From assembly GCA_039591075.1 (NCBI GenBank), contig JBDHEI010000008.1:1-64000 (forward strand): a stretch of DNA of 64,000 nt, read 5' to 3'. This stretch comes from JAOTVV01 sp039591075 (GTDB lineage Bacteria > Gemmatimonadota > Gemmatimonadetes > Gemmatimonadales > GWC2-71-9). The notes below the pieces were generated by a model. That model did not search any database. It was not told the DNA's origin and saw nothing but the letters and a program-made list of their open reading frames with translations. Numbering within the stretch: the stretch's first letter is position 1; every line of letters begins with the position of its first letter. Below are positions 31,708 to 39,377 of the stretch, piece after piece. A program made the position numbers and the translations under genes.

Positions 31708-33045
31708 TCTCCTCGTCTTCCGCTTCATGAAGTCCATGAGGATGTACTGACCCAGCGTCATGGTGTTGGTGAAGTAGGCCTTCCCGCGGCTGATCTCGCA
31801 CACCTCTTTGACGAACTCCACCAGCATTCGCTCGCGCGCGAGCATGAAAGTGTTGATCATGATCCCCGCTCGCTTGCAGGCGGACACCTCGCGAAACGTC
31901 TCCCGCAGGATCCGAGGATCGAGGCCCACGGAGTTCACGTACACCCGGCCGTCCGGTAAGGTGAGCGCCGACGGCTTGCCGTCGGTGATCATGATGATCT
32001 GCCGCATGTCCTTCTTCTGCGACAAGAGGATGCGACGGGAGAGCTTGAGTCCCTCGGCGGTGTTGGTGTGGTACGGGCCCACCTGTGCTTCGGCGAGCCG
32101 CCCGAGCGGGATCTCTTCGGCGGTGTCGTGAAACAGCACGACGCGGATCGAGTCGCCGGGGAATTGCGTACCGATGAGGTGCGACAGCGCGAGGGCAACC
32201 TTCTTGGCAGGGGTGAAGCGGTCCTCCCCGTAGAGAATCATCGAGTGCGAGCAATCGAGCAGGAGCACGGTGGCCGCGCTCGAGCGATACTCGCTCTGGT
32301 GGACCATGAGGTCGGGGTAGTCGAGATCGAGGAAAGGCGGTTCGGCGGTTGACCGGTCGAGCGGATTGGTGTTCCCGACCGCCCGACCGCTGGACCGCCC
32401 GACCGCCTTCTTCAACGTCTCCGGCACGTCGATGTTCATCGTGTCGCCGAACTCGTACGGCTTGGAGGCCGCTTCGGCTTCGACCCCGGTGGCGAGGTGC
32501 GGGGTGTCATGCGCACCGAAGCTCGACTTGCCGATACTGCCCAGCAGGTCGCGTAACGCTCGGTAACCGAGGAAGTCCAGGCCCTTGCCGGTGAGGCTGA
32601 ACTGCACCTGCTGCGCCGCCGACTGGGCCTGCCCGCCCGGGCCGAACATGGGCTGGTGTCCCTCGGGCATCTGCGGGGTCTCCTGCACGTTGAGGTAACC
32701 CTGCTCGATGAGCTTCTGCACGATCTGGTCGATCAAGTCCGCGAGCTGCTGCTGGATCTCGGCGTCTCGTGCTTCGTCACCCGATGACTCGCCCCGCAGC
32801 ACCTGGAGCATCTCCGGCGTGAGCTTGCCCGAATCCACGAGGGCCTGGATGATCGCCGCCTTGAGGGCCTCCAGCGATCGATCGCCGTCGTCGTGCTCGC
32901 CGAACTCTCCCCAGAACGGGTGATACATCGACCCGCCGGCGAACCCCGACTGCAGCAGGAAATCGCTCAGCTGGTCGAGCAGGTCTTCGAGGTTGACCGC
33001 ATCGAGCAGCTCGGGGATGTACTTGGAGTACGTCGTGTAGCGCAT
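31696..33045 (-). CDS. VWA-domain protein, likely partner of the MoxR ATPase
   Basis: 449 aa. An N-terminal acidic helical part (residues of about 1-150) is followed by a Gln/Pro/Gly-rich stretch, a linker with octanucleotide-like repeats, and a C-terminal von Willebrand A domain. The MIDAS motif is complete as DCSHSM (D-x-S-x-S variant, Cys at the second position), with later T (PYHTNTAEG) and D (MITDGKPSA). MoxR ATPases usually pair with such VWA proteins to remodel or metallate targets. ATG 33045 gives MRYTTYSKYIPELLD. The final VGG-stop is encoded by array D. Confidence 0.8.
   Translation of the reverse strand: MRYTTYSKYIPELLDAVNLEDLLDQLSDFLLQSGFAGGSMYHPFWGEFGEHDDGDRSLEALKAAIIQALVDSGKLTPEMLQVLRGESSGDEARDAEIQQQLADLIDQIVQKLIEQGYLNVQETPQMPEGHQPMFGPGGQAQSAAQQVQFSLTGKGLDFLGYRALRDLLGSIGKSSFGAHDTPHLATGVEAEAASKPYEFGDTMNIDVPETLKKAVGRSSGRAVGNTNPLDRSTAEPPFLDLDYPDLMVHQSEYRSSAATVLLLDCSHSMILYGEDRFTPAKKVALALSHLIGTQFPGDSIRVVLFHDTAEEIPLGRLAEAQVGPYHTNTAEGLKLSRRILLSQKKDMRQIIMITDGKPSALTLPDGRVYVNSVGLDPRILRETFREVSACKRAGIMINTFMLARERMLVEFVKEVCEISRGKAYFTNTMTLGQYILMDFMKRKTRRVGG
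32336..32408. repeat. Degenerate octanucleotide-like tract inside the VWA linker
   Basis: GCGGTTCG and GCGGTTGA, then an interruption, then CCGACCGC, CCGACCGC, TGGACCGC, CCGACCGC. It encodes the linker KKAVGRSSGRAVG to DRSTAEPP between the N-terminal part and the VWA domain. More diverged than the other arrays, so a shared origin is likely but not certain. Confidence 0.5.
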
Positions 33046-33069
33046 GGAGTCTGCCTTCTCACGCTCAGC

Positions 33070-33135
33070 GCACAGTGCACAGCGCACAGCGCACCGGCGT
33101 GGGTCTTCTGAAACGTGAACGGTGAAAGGTGAAAA
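33070..33135. repeat. Two short heptanucleotide arrays in an intergenic gap
   Basis: 33070-33094 holds GCACAGT, GCACAGC, GCACAGC, GCAC. 33115-33135 holds GTGAACG, GTGAAAG, GTGAAAA. They lie between the MFS gene stop and the VWA gene start (both minus strand). No gene is seen in 33046-33167. They are different in sequence and unit length from the octanucleotide family. Confidence 0.7.
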
Positions 33136-33167
33136 GGGAACCTCACGGTGGCATTTGGCATCCAGCG

Positions 33168-34319
33168 CTACCGTGTCGCCCGTACCTCCGCCGACCGGAG
33201 CACGAGCCCAATCGCCACCGCCGCCGTCACGGTCCCGCCAATCGCGATGGCATTCCCGGCCCCCAACCACTCGGCCACGGATCCGGCCTGGAGCGCCCCG
33301 AACGGGCTCAGGCCCACGAAGGCCCAGGCGTAGAACGCCACCACGCGTGAGCGCAGCTCGTAGGGGGCAAGGGTCTGGACCAGCGTGTTGGTGATCGCCG
33401 TTGTCACGATCATCGAGCAGCCCAGGCACGCCAGGAGCACCAGCGACACTGCCAGCGAACGCGAAAGCCCGAACAGGATCACCGAGACGCCGAACGCCGT
33501 GGTGCTCCAGCCAAGTAGGTGACCGCGCGGAAGCTTGTGGCCGAATACCGCAATGGTGAGCGCGCCGATGAGCGCGCCCACGCCCATGGCCGACATCATC
33601 CAGCCGTACTCCTGTGCACCGCGTCCGAGGACGTCCCGGGCCACCACCGGCAGCAGCACCAGAGCGGGGAGGCCGAACACACTGATGACGGCGATGTTGA
33701 GGATGAGGATCCGGGTCCGCCGCTCATCGATCACGTGCCTGAACCCACGGCCCAGTCGCACCCACGCCGACTCTGCAGCGCTGGTTCGCCCCGTCATGGT
33801 CGATACCCGCACGGCGACGAGCGCTCCGATCACGGCCAAGTAGGACACGGCATTGAGGAGGAAGCAGAGACCCACGCCCACGGCCGCAATGACAATGCCG
33901 GCGATTGCCGGACCTACGATGCGGGTGGCGTTGAATGCCGAGGAGTTGAGTGCGATGGCATTGGTCAGGTCGTCCTTCCCGACCATGTCGACCACGAGCG
34001 CGTGGCGCGCGGGGATATCGAAGGCGTTCGCCGTGCCCAGAAGCGCAGCAAGCACCACGATGTGCCACAGGGCGATCGTGTCAGCGAGTACGAGGACGGC
34101 CAAGGCCAGCGCGAACACCATGGCCGCCGTCTGCGTGACGATCACCATTGGCCTGCGCGGCACGCGATCGGCCAAGACCCCCGCGTAGAGTGTAAACACG
34201 AGCACGGGAAGCGAGCCAAGCGCATCGATCAGCCCGACCCAGAACGCGGAATCCGTGAGCTCGAGGACCAGCCACGACTGGGCCACGCGCTGCATCCACA
34301 CGCCCAGGAGCGACACCAC
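33168..34319 (-). CDS. MFS exporter (DHA3/EntS-like) with missing N-terminal start
   Basis: 383 aa from GTG 34319, with about 11-12 membrane segments. Motif A is seen as GVLADRVPRRPMVIVTQ. VVSLLGVWMQRVAQSWLVLELTDSAFWVG is the family's first helix. Homology clearly continues upstream in the same frame (PALQHRDFRLFYAGF), but no ATG, GTG or TTG occurs before the in-frame TGA at 34451-34449. An ATG at 34452 in another frame would join this one if the G/C tract at 34407-34424 were one base shorter. Substrate unknown. Confidence 0.82.
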   Translation of the reverse strand: MVSLLGVWMQRVAQSWLVLELTDSAFWVGLIDALGSLPVLVFTLYAGVLADRVPRRPMVIVTQTAAMVFALALAVLVLADTIALWHIVVLAALLGTANAFDIPARHALVVDMVGKDDLTNAIALNSSAFNATRIVGPAIAGIVIAAVGVGLCFLLNAVSYLAVIGALVAVRVSTMTGRTSAAESAWVRLGRGFRHVIDERRTRILILNIAVISVFGLPALVLLPVVARDVLGRGAQEYGWMMSAMGVGALIGALTIAVFGHKLPRGHLLGWSTTAFGVSVILFGLSRSLAVSLVLLACLGCSMIVTTAITNTLVQTLAPYELRSRVVAFYAWAFVGLSPFGALQAGSVAEWLGAGNAIAIGGTVTAAVAIGLVLRSAEVRATR

Positions 34320-34477
34320 GAATCCGGCGTAGAACAGCCGGAAGTCACGGTGCTGGAGCGCGGGGAAGATGGGTGGCCGGCTGCGAGGCCGAATGTCGGG
34401 GAGTGAGGGGGGAGGGAGGGGGGGAAAGGCTGGGCGGACGGACTGGTGTCATGCATCGCGATCTGTTACCCCTCGGT

Positions 34478-34533
34478 CCGCCTAACCGCCTAACCGCCTA
34501 ACCGCCTAACCGCCTAACCGCCTAACCGCCTAC
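34478..34533. repeat. Octanucleotide array F, six perfect CCGCCTAA units
   Basis: Six perfect tandem CCGCCTAA units (34478-34525) and one CCGCCTAC. The TAG stop codon of the cytidylate-kinase-like gene lies within it (34524-34522), giving a Val-Gly-Gly end as in the VWA gene. This is the most regular array in the window. Confidence 0.95.
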
Positions 34534-35163
34534 CCACCCTCGCAGCCGCGCAGCCTCGATCACGAGGCCCGCCGCGTCGTCGTAGTCGAAGACACCGGTG
34601 TTGATCACCAGGTGATAGTTGTCGGCGTTGTCCCAGTCGCGGTCGTAGTAGGTCTCCACGTAGCGACGGCGCCCTGCATCGGTGCGATCGACCGTGTCTT
34701 CAGCTTTGTCCCTGCTCAGGTCGAGGCGACGTACGGCCGCCTGCACCCGCACCTCGCGCGGCGCGACGATGAACACGTGTAAGGCGTCGTCCCGTTGAGC
34801 GAGGCATGCCTGCGCTCCCCGTCCCACCATGATGAGACGTGGCGCTTCCCGTACGGCCTGTTGGATGACGGCTTCGGTGGCACGCACCAGTTCGGCCTCG
34901 TCGGCTAGGCGACCCGCTGGCGGTTCTGCGGCCGTGACGAAGACTTCGGGAGACGAGACGGCGAGTGCGCGGGCCAACCGCTCCACCAACGAGGGAACGC
35001 GCTCCTCACGCTCCTCGACCTCCAGACGCGGTACCCCGGTCTCCACGGCCACCCGGTCCACGAACTCGTTGTCGATGAGTGGCCAGCCCAGCCGCTCCGC
35101 GATGCGCTTGGCGATGTCCGACCCGCCGGACGCGTACTGGCGTGAGATCGTGATGACCGGCAT
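34522..35163 (-). CDS. Cytidylate-kinase-like family protein
   Basis: 213 aa. VITISRQYASGGSDIAKRIAERLGWPLIDNEFV is the altered P-loop region of the AAK6/cytidylate kinase-like family (G-S-G-G-x-x-[IV]A in place of GxxGxGKS). VGRGAQACLAQRDDALHVFIVAPREVRV and DRTDAGRRRYVETYYDRDWDNADNYHLVINTG complete the kinase fold with a LID-type region. It probably phosphorylates a small molecule; the substrate is not known. The last three codons and stop come from array F. Confidence 0.8.
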   Translation of the reverse strand: MPVITISRQYASGGSDIAKRIAERLGWPLIDNEFVDRVAVETGVPRLEVEEREERVPSLVERLARALAVSSPEVFVTAAEPPAGRLADEAELVRATEAVIQQAVREAPRLIMVGRGAQACLAQRDDALHVFIVAPREVRVQAAVRRLDLSRDKAEDTVDRTDAGRRRYVETYYDRDWDNADNYHLVINTGVFDYDDAAGLVIEAARLRGWVGG

Positions 35164-35175
35164 TGGAGTCGCGAC

Positions 35176-36642
35176 TCAGCCGAAGATCTGCTGACCGCCC
35201 GGCCCGCCGGGGCCACCAGGGCCTCGCATACGACTGCGGACGTAGCCGAGTTCGTCGGACCGGGAGATCCGTTTCTGCGCGACGAGCCCTTCGAGAATCA
35301 GCTCACACGCCGCCACAACGGAGCCCGGGTCGTTTCTGGGAGCGAGTCCGACGAGGTCGACGGCGTCCAGCAGGCTCGGCACGGTGGCGAACCCCTTGAG
35401 GCAGAGCTTGGCGGCTTCGTGTTGGGAGAGTTTCAGGGCGCCACCCTGATCGAACCACTCGACGATGCTGTCGCAGTCCAGTCCGCCGCAACGGTTCTCG
35501 AACGTCTTGCCGGCGGCTCGTCGCACGAGATCGCGCGCGATGATCTCGGCACCCTGCAGCTCGCCTTCGTACTCCAGCTCGATCTTTCCGGTGATGGCCG
35601 GGAGCGCGCGGTAGAGATCGGCAATTCGGGGAACGATCCGTGCTTCCTTCTTCATGATGGCGCGCTGTTCGGCGCTGGACACGACGTTCTCCAATACCGC
35701 GATGGGGAGCCGCTGGCTCACGCCCGATCGACGATCGATGCGCTTGTCCTCCCTGGCCTCGAAGGCGATGCGCTCCACCAACTCCCGAATGAAATCGGGG
35801 ACCTCGACGGGGATGCCGTCCCGCGCCACCCACGCCTCCTGCTCGGTGATCTCCATCCCGTGGTCGATCGTGACGGGATAGTGCGTGAGGATCTCGCTGC
35901 CAACTCGGTCCTTCAGCGGCGTGATGATCTTGCCCCGAGCGGTGTAGTCCTCGGGGTTGGCCGAGAACACCAGCAGCACGTCGAGCGGCAGTCGGATGGG
36001 ATAGCCTTTGATCTGGACGTCGCCTTCCTGCATGATGTTGAACAGTCCCACCTGGATCTTCCCTGCCAGGTCCGGCAGCTCGTTGATCGCGAAGATCCCG
36101 CGGTTGCTCCGCGGCAGCAGACCGTAGTGGATGGTCAGCTCGTCCGACAGCAGATGCCCGCCGCGGGCGGCCTTGATCGGGTCGACGTCACCGATGATGT
36201 CGGCGATCGTGACGTCGGGGGTCGCGAGCTTCTCCACGTAGCGGCGGTGGCGCGGAATCCACTCGATCGGCGTCCGGTCACCGCGCTCGTCGAGGAGCTG
36301 CCGGCCGAACTTCGAGATCGGACCGAACGGGTTGTCGTTCACCTCGCTCCCGGCGATGATCGGGATCTCCTCGTCCAGCAGGTCCACGAGCTGGCGGAGG
36401 ATGCGGCTCTTGGCCTGTCCCCGAAGGCCCAGCAGGATGAAGTTGTGGCGGGCGAGCACCGCGTTCACGGCCTGCGGCACGACGGAGTCCTCGAACCCCA
36501 CGATGCCGGGGAAGAGTTCCTGGTCCGCGTCGAGCATGCGAACCAGATTCTGGCGCATTTCGTCCTTCACGGACCGCCCGTGCACGCGGGGATCGGCCCA
36601 CTCGGTCTGCTTCAGGTCGGCAAGGGTCGAAGGCTTAGTCAT
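35176..36642 (-). CDS. MoxR / magnesium-chelatase-like AAA+ ATPase
   Basis: 488 aa. A family-typical Walker A variant GLRGQAKSR at about residue 73, Walker B region GIFAINELPDLAGKIQVGLFNIMQEGDVQI, and sensor-like VFSANPEDYTARGKIITPLKDRVGSEI. The C-terminus ends in Gly/Pro repeats (GPGGPGGPGG). It belongs to the ChlI/MoxR clade that works with VWA proteins; the likely partner is the gene at 31696-33045, two genes downstream on the same strand. ATG 36642 gives MTKPSTLADLKQTEW. Confidence 0.86.
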   Translation of the reverse strand: MTKPSTLADLKQTEWADPRVHGRSVKDEMRQNLVRMLDADQELFPGIVGFEDSVVPQAVNAVLARHNFILLGLRGQAKSRILRQLVDLLDEEIPIIAGSEVNDNPFGPISKFGRQLLDERGDRTPIEWIPRHRRYVEKLATPDVTIADIIGDVDPIKAARGGHLLSDELTIHYGLLPRSNRGIFAINELPDLAGKIQVGLFNIMQEGDVQIKGYPIRLPLDVLLVFSANPEDYTARGKIITPLKDRVGSEILTHYPVTIDHGMEITEQEAWVARDGIPVEVPDFIRELVERIAFEAREDKRIDRRSGVSQRLPIAVLENVVSSAEQRAIMKKEARIVPRIADLYRALPAITGKIELEYEGELQGAEIIARDLVRRAAGKTFENRCGGLDCDSIVEWFDQGGALKLSQHEAAKLCLKGFATVPSLLDAVDLVGLAPRNDPGSVVAACELILEGLVAQKRISRSDELGYVRSRMRGPGGPGGPGGQQIFG

Positions 36643-36721
36643 GTAGTAATGATAACGACCAACGCGAGGCCGACGGCGGTCCGGGACCAGCGTGAGAGGA
36701 GGACCGTCCCTCGATTCGCGG

Positions 36722-39040
36722 TCACCGCAGCCGCAGCCCCGAGAGGCGCACGGCAATCACACCCCAGCCACGGACCGACACGGCGATCCCTCCGGGAACG
36801 GGCGTCGCCGGCTCCGCTATATCCCGGCCCAGCAGGTCCACCCGGCGAGCCTCGTCGAATGCCAACAACCCATACCCGAGCGTGAGGGACCGAGCGGTTC
36901 CTGACAGATCCTGGAGATAGACGATCATGCTGATTCCGTCGGCCTCCGGCTCGATGCCCACGATCGCCGCGTCCTTCTGATCCAGGACAAACGGACTCCC
37001 GAACCGGGGTATCCGGCCCGTCGGACTCCCGAGAACCGGCGCTGCCACGAGCGGCTCGCTGTCCCATCCGAAGCGGGCGCACTCCGCCACGGAGAGCGGT
37101 GCGTCGGCCGTAGCAATGCGGTATCGGGCCCGGTCGGCTGGGGCGTGGCTCGTCACCGTGCCGTCCTCGTCCACATCGAAGTGCGGCGCATCGATTCCCC
37201 GGAACAGCGCCACCCCGCTGCCTGACTGGAGGGCGATCCACCGCAGGTGCACTGCCCCCTCTACGGGCGATGTAGTGCCGCGATGCCCGGCGGGGATCTC
37301 CCACCGGGTGAGAGGATACGGTAGAGCAAACGCGAACTCGTACCGCGCGACACCGATGGCCTCCACGGCGACGTTCTCGATGTCGATCCGGGGCAGGGCG
37401 TCGTACACGGTGACCACGCTGGTAAAGGCTCCCAACCGTGGCGAGCGGCGCCACGCCGTGAGACGGGTACCGACCCCGGCGACGGTCTCGACCAGGTGGT
37501 CTTGGAGGATCGAGCCGTCCACGGTGTTGAGTCCCGCAACACGGGCCCACTCCCGACCGGTTCGTCGGTCCCGGAGCGAATTGATGGCGCCGGTTCGGTC
37601 GTCGAGTTCCAGGCGCAGCACCGCTCCCGAGAGGCTACGGGAGACCAGCGGAGCGACGGCCGGATCATCAGCAGGTGATCCCGGCGGCTCGAGGATGAAC
37701 GCATGGCCCAGGGGAGGGACGTCGGTGACGATCACCGTTCGTCCCTCAGCCAGTGTGACGACGTCCGTCCGTCGATGCGGCGCGGGATTCACGACGAGGT
37801 GGCCGGGGAACGTCGTGTCGATCGCCGCCGCCAGCGTACCGAGCGGGTCACTCGCCCGATCGCCGCCCACGACGGTGGCGATGGGGAGCAGCATGGACTC
37901 GACGCGTCGCGCGTAGGCCGCTCGGCGTTCGTCGACGAGGGCCGTCAACTCCCCGGGCGACGGGAGCGCCTGGGTGCCTACTTGGACCGCGGCTTGGAAT
38001 GGTTGGACCCCTTCGGTCGGGAGCAGCGCGTGCAGATCGTCGGATCCGCCGATCACGATATGCGGGTACGCAAACCGGCGGTTCCACTCCCGCACGTTGA
38101 GTAGCATGGCCGCCAGCGTGTCGTCGGTCTCCGTGCCCAGCACGAACGTCATCGGTCCACTCCCGCCAGCAACCGGCACTGCCGATGGCGACCACGACAG
38201 GAACGTCTCAACCCGTCGGGCCATGACGTCCTGGGAGTCGGTGAAGGCCAGCGCCTGCGGGTCCGCGCCGGCCGGGAACATGGTAGTCACCAGTCGGGTG
38301 CCATCGGGGCTCTCCCACCACCGGGCCACCCCGTCGGCCGGCTCACGACGGATGACGTGGCGCACCCCGGATCCCGCAAGGGCCATCGCGGCCGTGGGTG
38401 GCACTCGGTCCGGCACATCGACGAGTGCCACGGAACTCGTGCGAATACCGATCCGCCGCTCGAGATTTCGACCAACGCCTCCCAGGCGGAGAAACTCGAC
38501 GTGGTCCAGCGTCGCAAGATGCGCGGTGGATGGCAGCGGGTTCACGGTCACGCCGGCTTCGCGCCACAAGGTGGCGAGCACAGCCTGGTTCAACATTGGG
38601 ATCTCGTCGAGACGGCGCTCGAGCGCCACCGGATCGGTGATGGTGAGCCAGATCAGTGTCCACCGGGGTGCGGGGGAGAGCCGGTGGGTGGTCCGATGGA
38701 TGCCGCGAATGCCCGGTGCTTCCAGCTCGCTCACGAGCAGTGACTGGTCCTCGACCCGTAGCCAGAGTTCACCGAACAGCCCGTCGTTGGACCGCAATAC
38801 ACCGGCGGTGCCGAGGAGTCGGCGGCCGCGATCGTACACGCGCAGCCTGCCTGCCGGGGCATCGATCCCCGCAGCGAGGAACCTGACGAGACTGGCCTGG
38901 CCATCGGGCTGGCGATAGAACGGTGTCGACTCGGCGGTCACCGTGGGTGCATCCACCCGGGCGCTGAGCGGCGACGGGCGGGCCACGATGCCGGCGATCG
39001 AGCCGGTCACCATCGACAGGAACGTTCGACGGTCCGTCAT
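36722..39040 (-). CDS. Tat-exported protein with GH38/alpha-mannosidase-like C-terminal domains
   Basis: 772 aa. The N-terminus TDRRTFLSMVTGSIAGIV is twin-arginine-like. The C-terminal half has the pattern of alpha-mannosidase beta-sandwich domains (HLVVNPAPHRRTDVVTL, TDVPPLGHAFIL, DRTGAINSLRDRRTGREW, HLRWIALQSGSGVALF). The N-terminal half does not show a clear GH38 catalytic Asp motif, so activity is unproven. It might be a degenerate or retuned glycosidase. Stands alone; divergent from a small lipoprotein gene. Confidence 0.6.
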   Translation of the reverse strand: MTDRRTFLSMVTGSIAGIVARPSPLSARVDAPTVTAESTPFYRQPDGQASLVRFLAAGIDAPAGRLRVYDRGRRLLGTAGVLRSNDGLFGELWLRVEDQSLLVSELEAPGIRGIHRTTHRLSPAPRWTLIWLTITDPVALERRLDEIPMLNQAVLATLWREAGVTVNPLPSTAHLATLDHVEFLRLGGVGRNLERRIGIRTSSVALVDVPDRVPPTAAMALAGSGVRHVIRREPADGVARWWESPDGTRLVTTMFPAGADPQALAFTDSQDVMARRVETFLSWSPSAVPVAGGSGPMTFVLGTETDDTLAAMLLNVREWNRRFAYPHIVIGGSDDLHALLPTEGVQPFQAAVQVGTQALPSPGELTALVDERRAAYARRVESMLLPIATVVGGDRASDPLGTLAAAIDTTFPGHLVVNPAPHRRTDVVTLAEGRTVIVTDVPPLGHAFILEPPGSPADDPAVAPLVSRSLSGAVLRLELDDRTGAINSLRDRRTGREWARVAGLNTVDGSILQDHLVETVAGVGTRLTAWRRSPRLGAFTSVVTVYDALPRIDIENVAVEAIGVARYEFAFALPYPLTRWEIPAGHRGTTSPVEGAVHLRWIALQSGSGVALFRGIDAPHFDVDEDGTVTSHAPADRARYRIATADAPLSVAECARFGWDSEPLVAAPVLGSPTGRIPRFGSPFVLDQKDAAIVGIEPEADGISMIVYLQDLSGTARSLTLGYGLLAFDEARRVDLLGRDIAEPATPVPGGIAVSVRGWGVIAVRLSGLRLR

Positions 39041-39149
39041 GCGGGAGTGCCTCGGTCAGACACGCGCGGGTCCGTCGCGCGCCGTTCGCGAGGCTAACTT
39101 CCAGTCGCGACCCGCGGTCTCACCCATCGACGCAACCGGAGGTTGGTGC

Positions 39150-39329
39150 ATGAAATGGCTCGTCATCGTGCTGGCAATGATAGTCTCGGTGTCGTGTACC
39201 GATCGATCGGAGGACGCGGACCAGTCCCTCGACACGACTCCCGCCGTCTTGGTGCCGGCACCCACGGACTCCGCCGCCCCGGATTCCATCATGGCGCGAG
39301 ATACGGCGCGGCTGCCGGCAGAGCGGTAG
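39150..39329 (+). CDS. Small lipoprotein, 59 aa
   Basis: MKWLVIVLAMIVSVSCTDRSED: a short signal with lipobox VSVSC, so the mature protein is only about 43 residues and is anchored by lipid. The rest is acidic and Pro/Ala-rich with no fold expected. A GGAGG site lies eight bases before ATG 39150. Function unknown. Confidence 0.62.
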   Translation: MKWLVIVLAMIVSVSCTDRSEDADQSLDTTPAVLVPAPTDSAAPDSIMARDTARLPAER

Positions 39330-39377
39330 GTCACGTACCGAGGCTGTGTCACGGCTGGGCGTGAAAGAGGTATTGCG

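Noticed and set aside
34229..34456. Small gene starting at ATG 34456.
   Set aside because: Its product is Pro/Ser-rich without domain and overlaps the MFS N-terminal coding region.
31644..34533. CRISPR array or telomere-like repeat from the octamer arrays.
   Set aside because: Units are 8 bases, contiguous, without spacers; the likeness to TTAGGG is superficial and arrays are internal on a bacterial chromosome.
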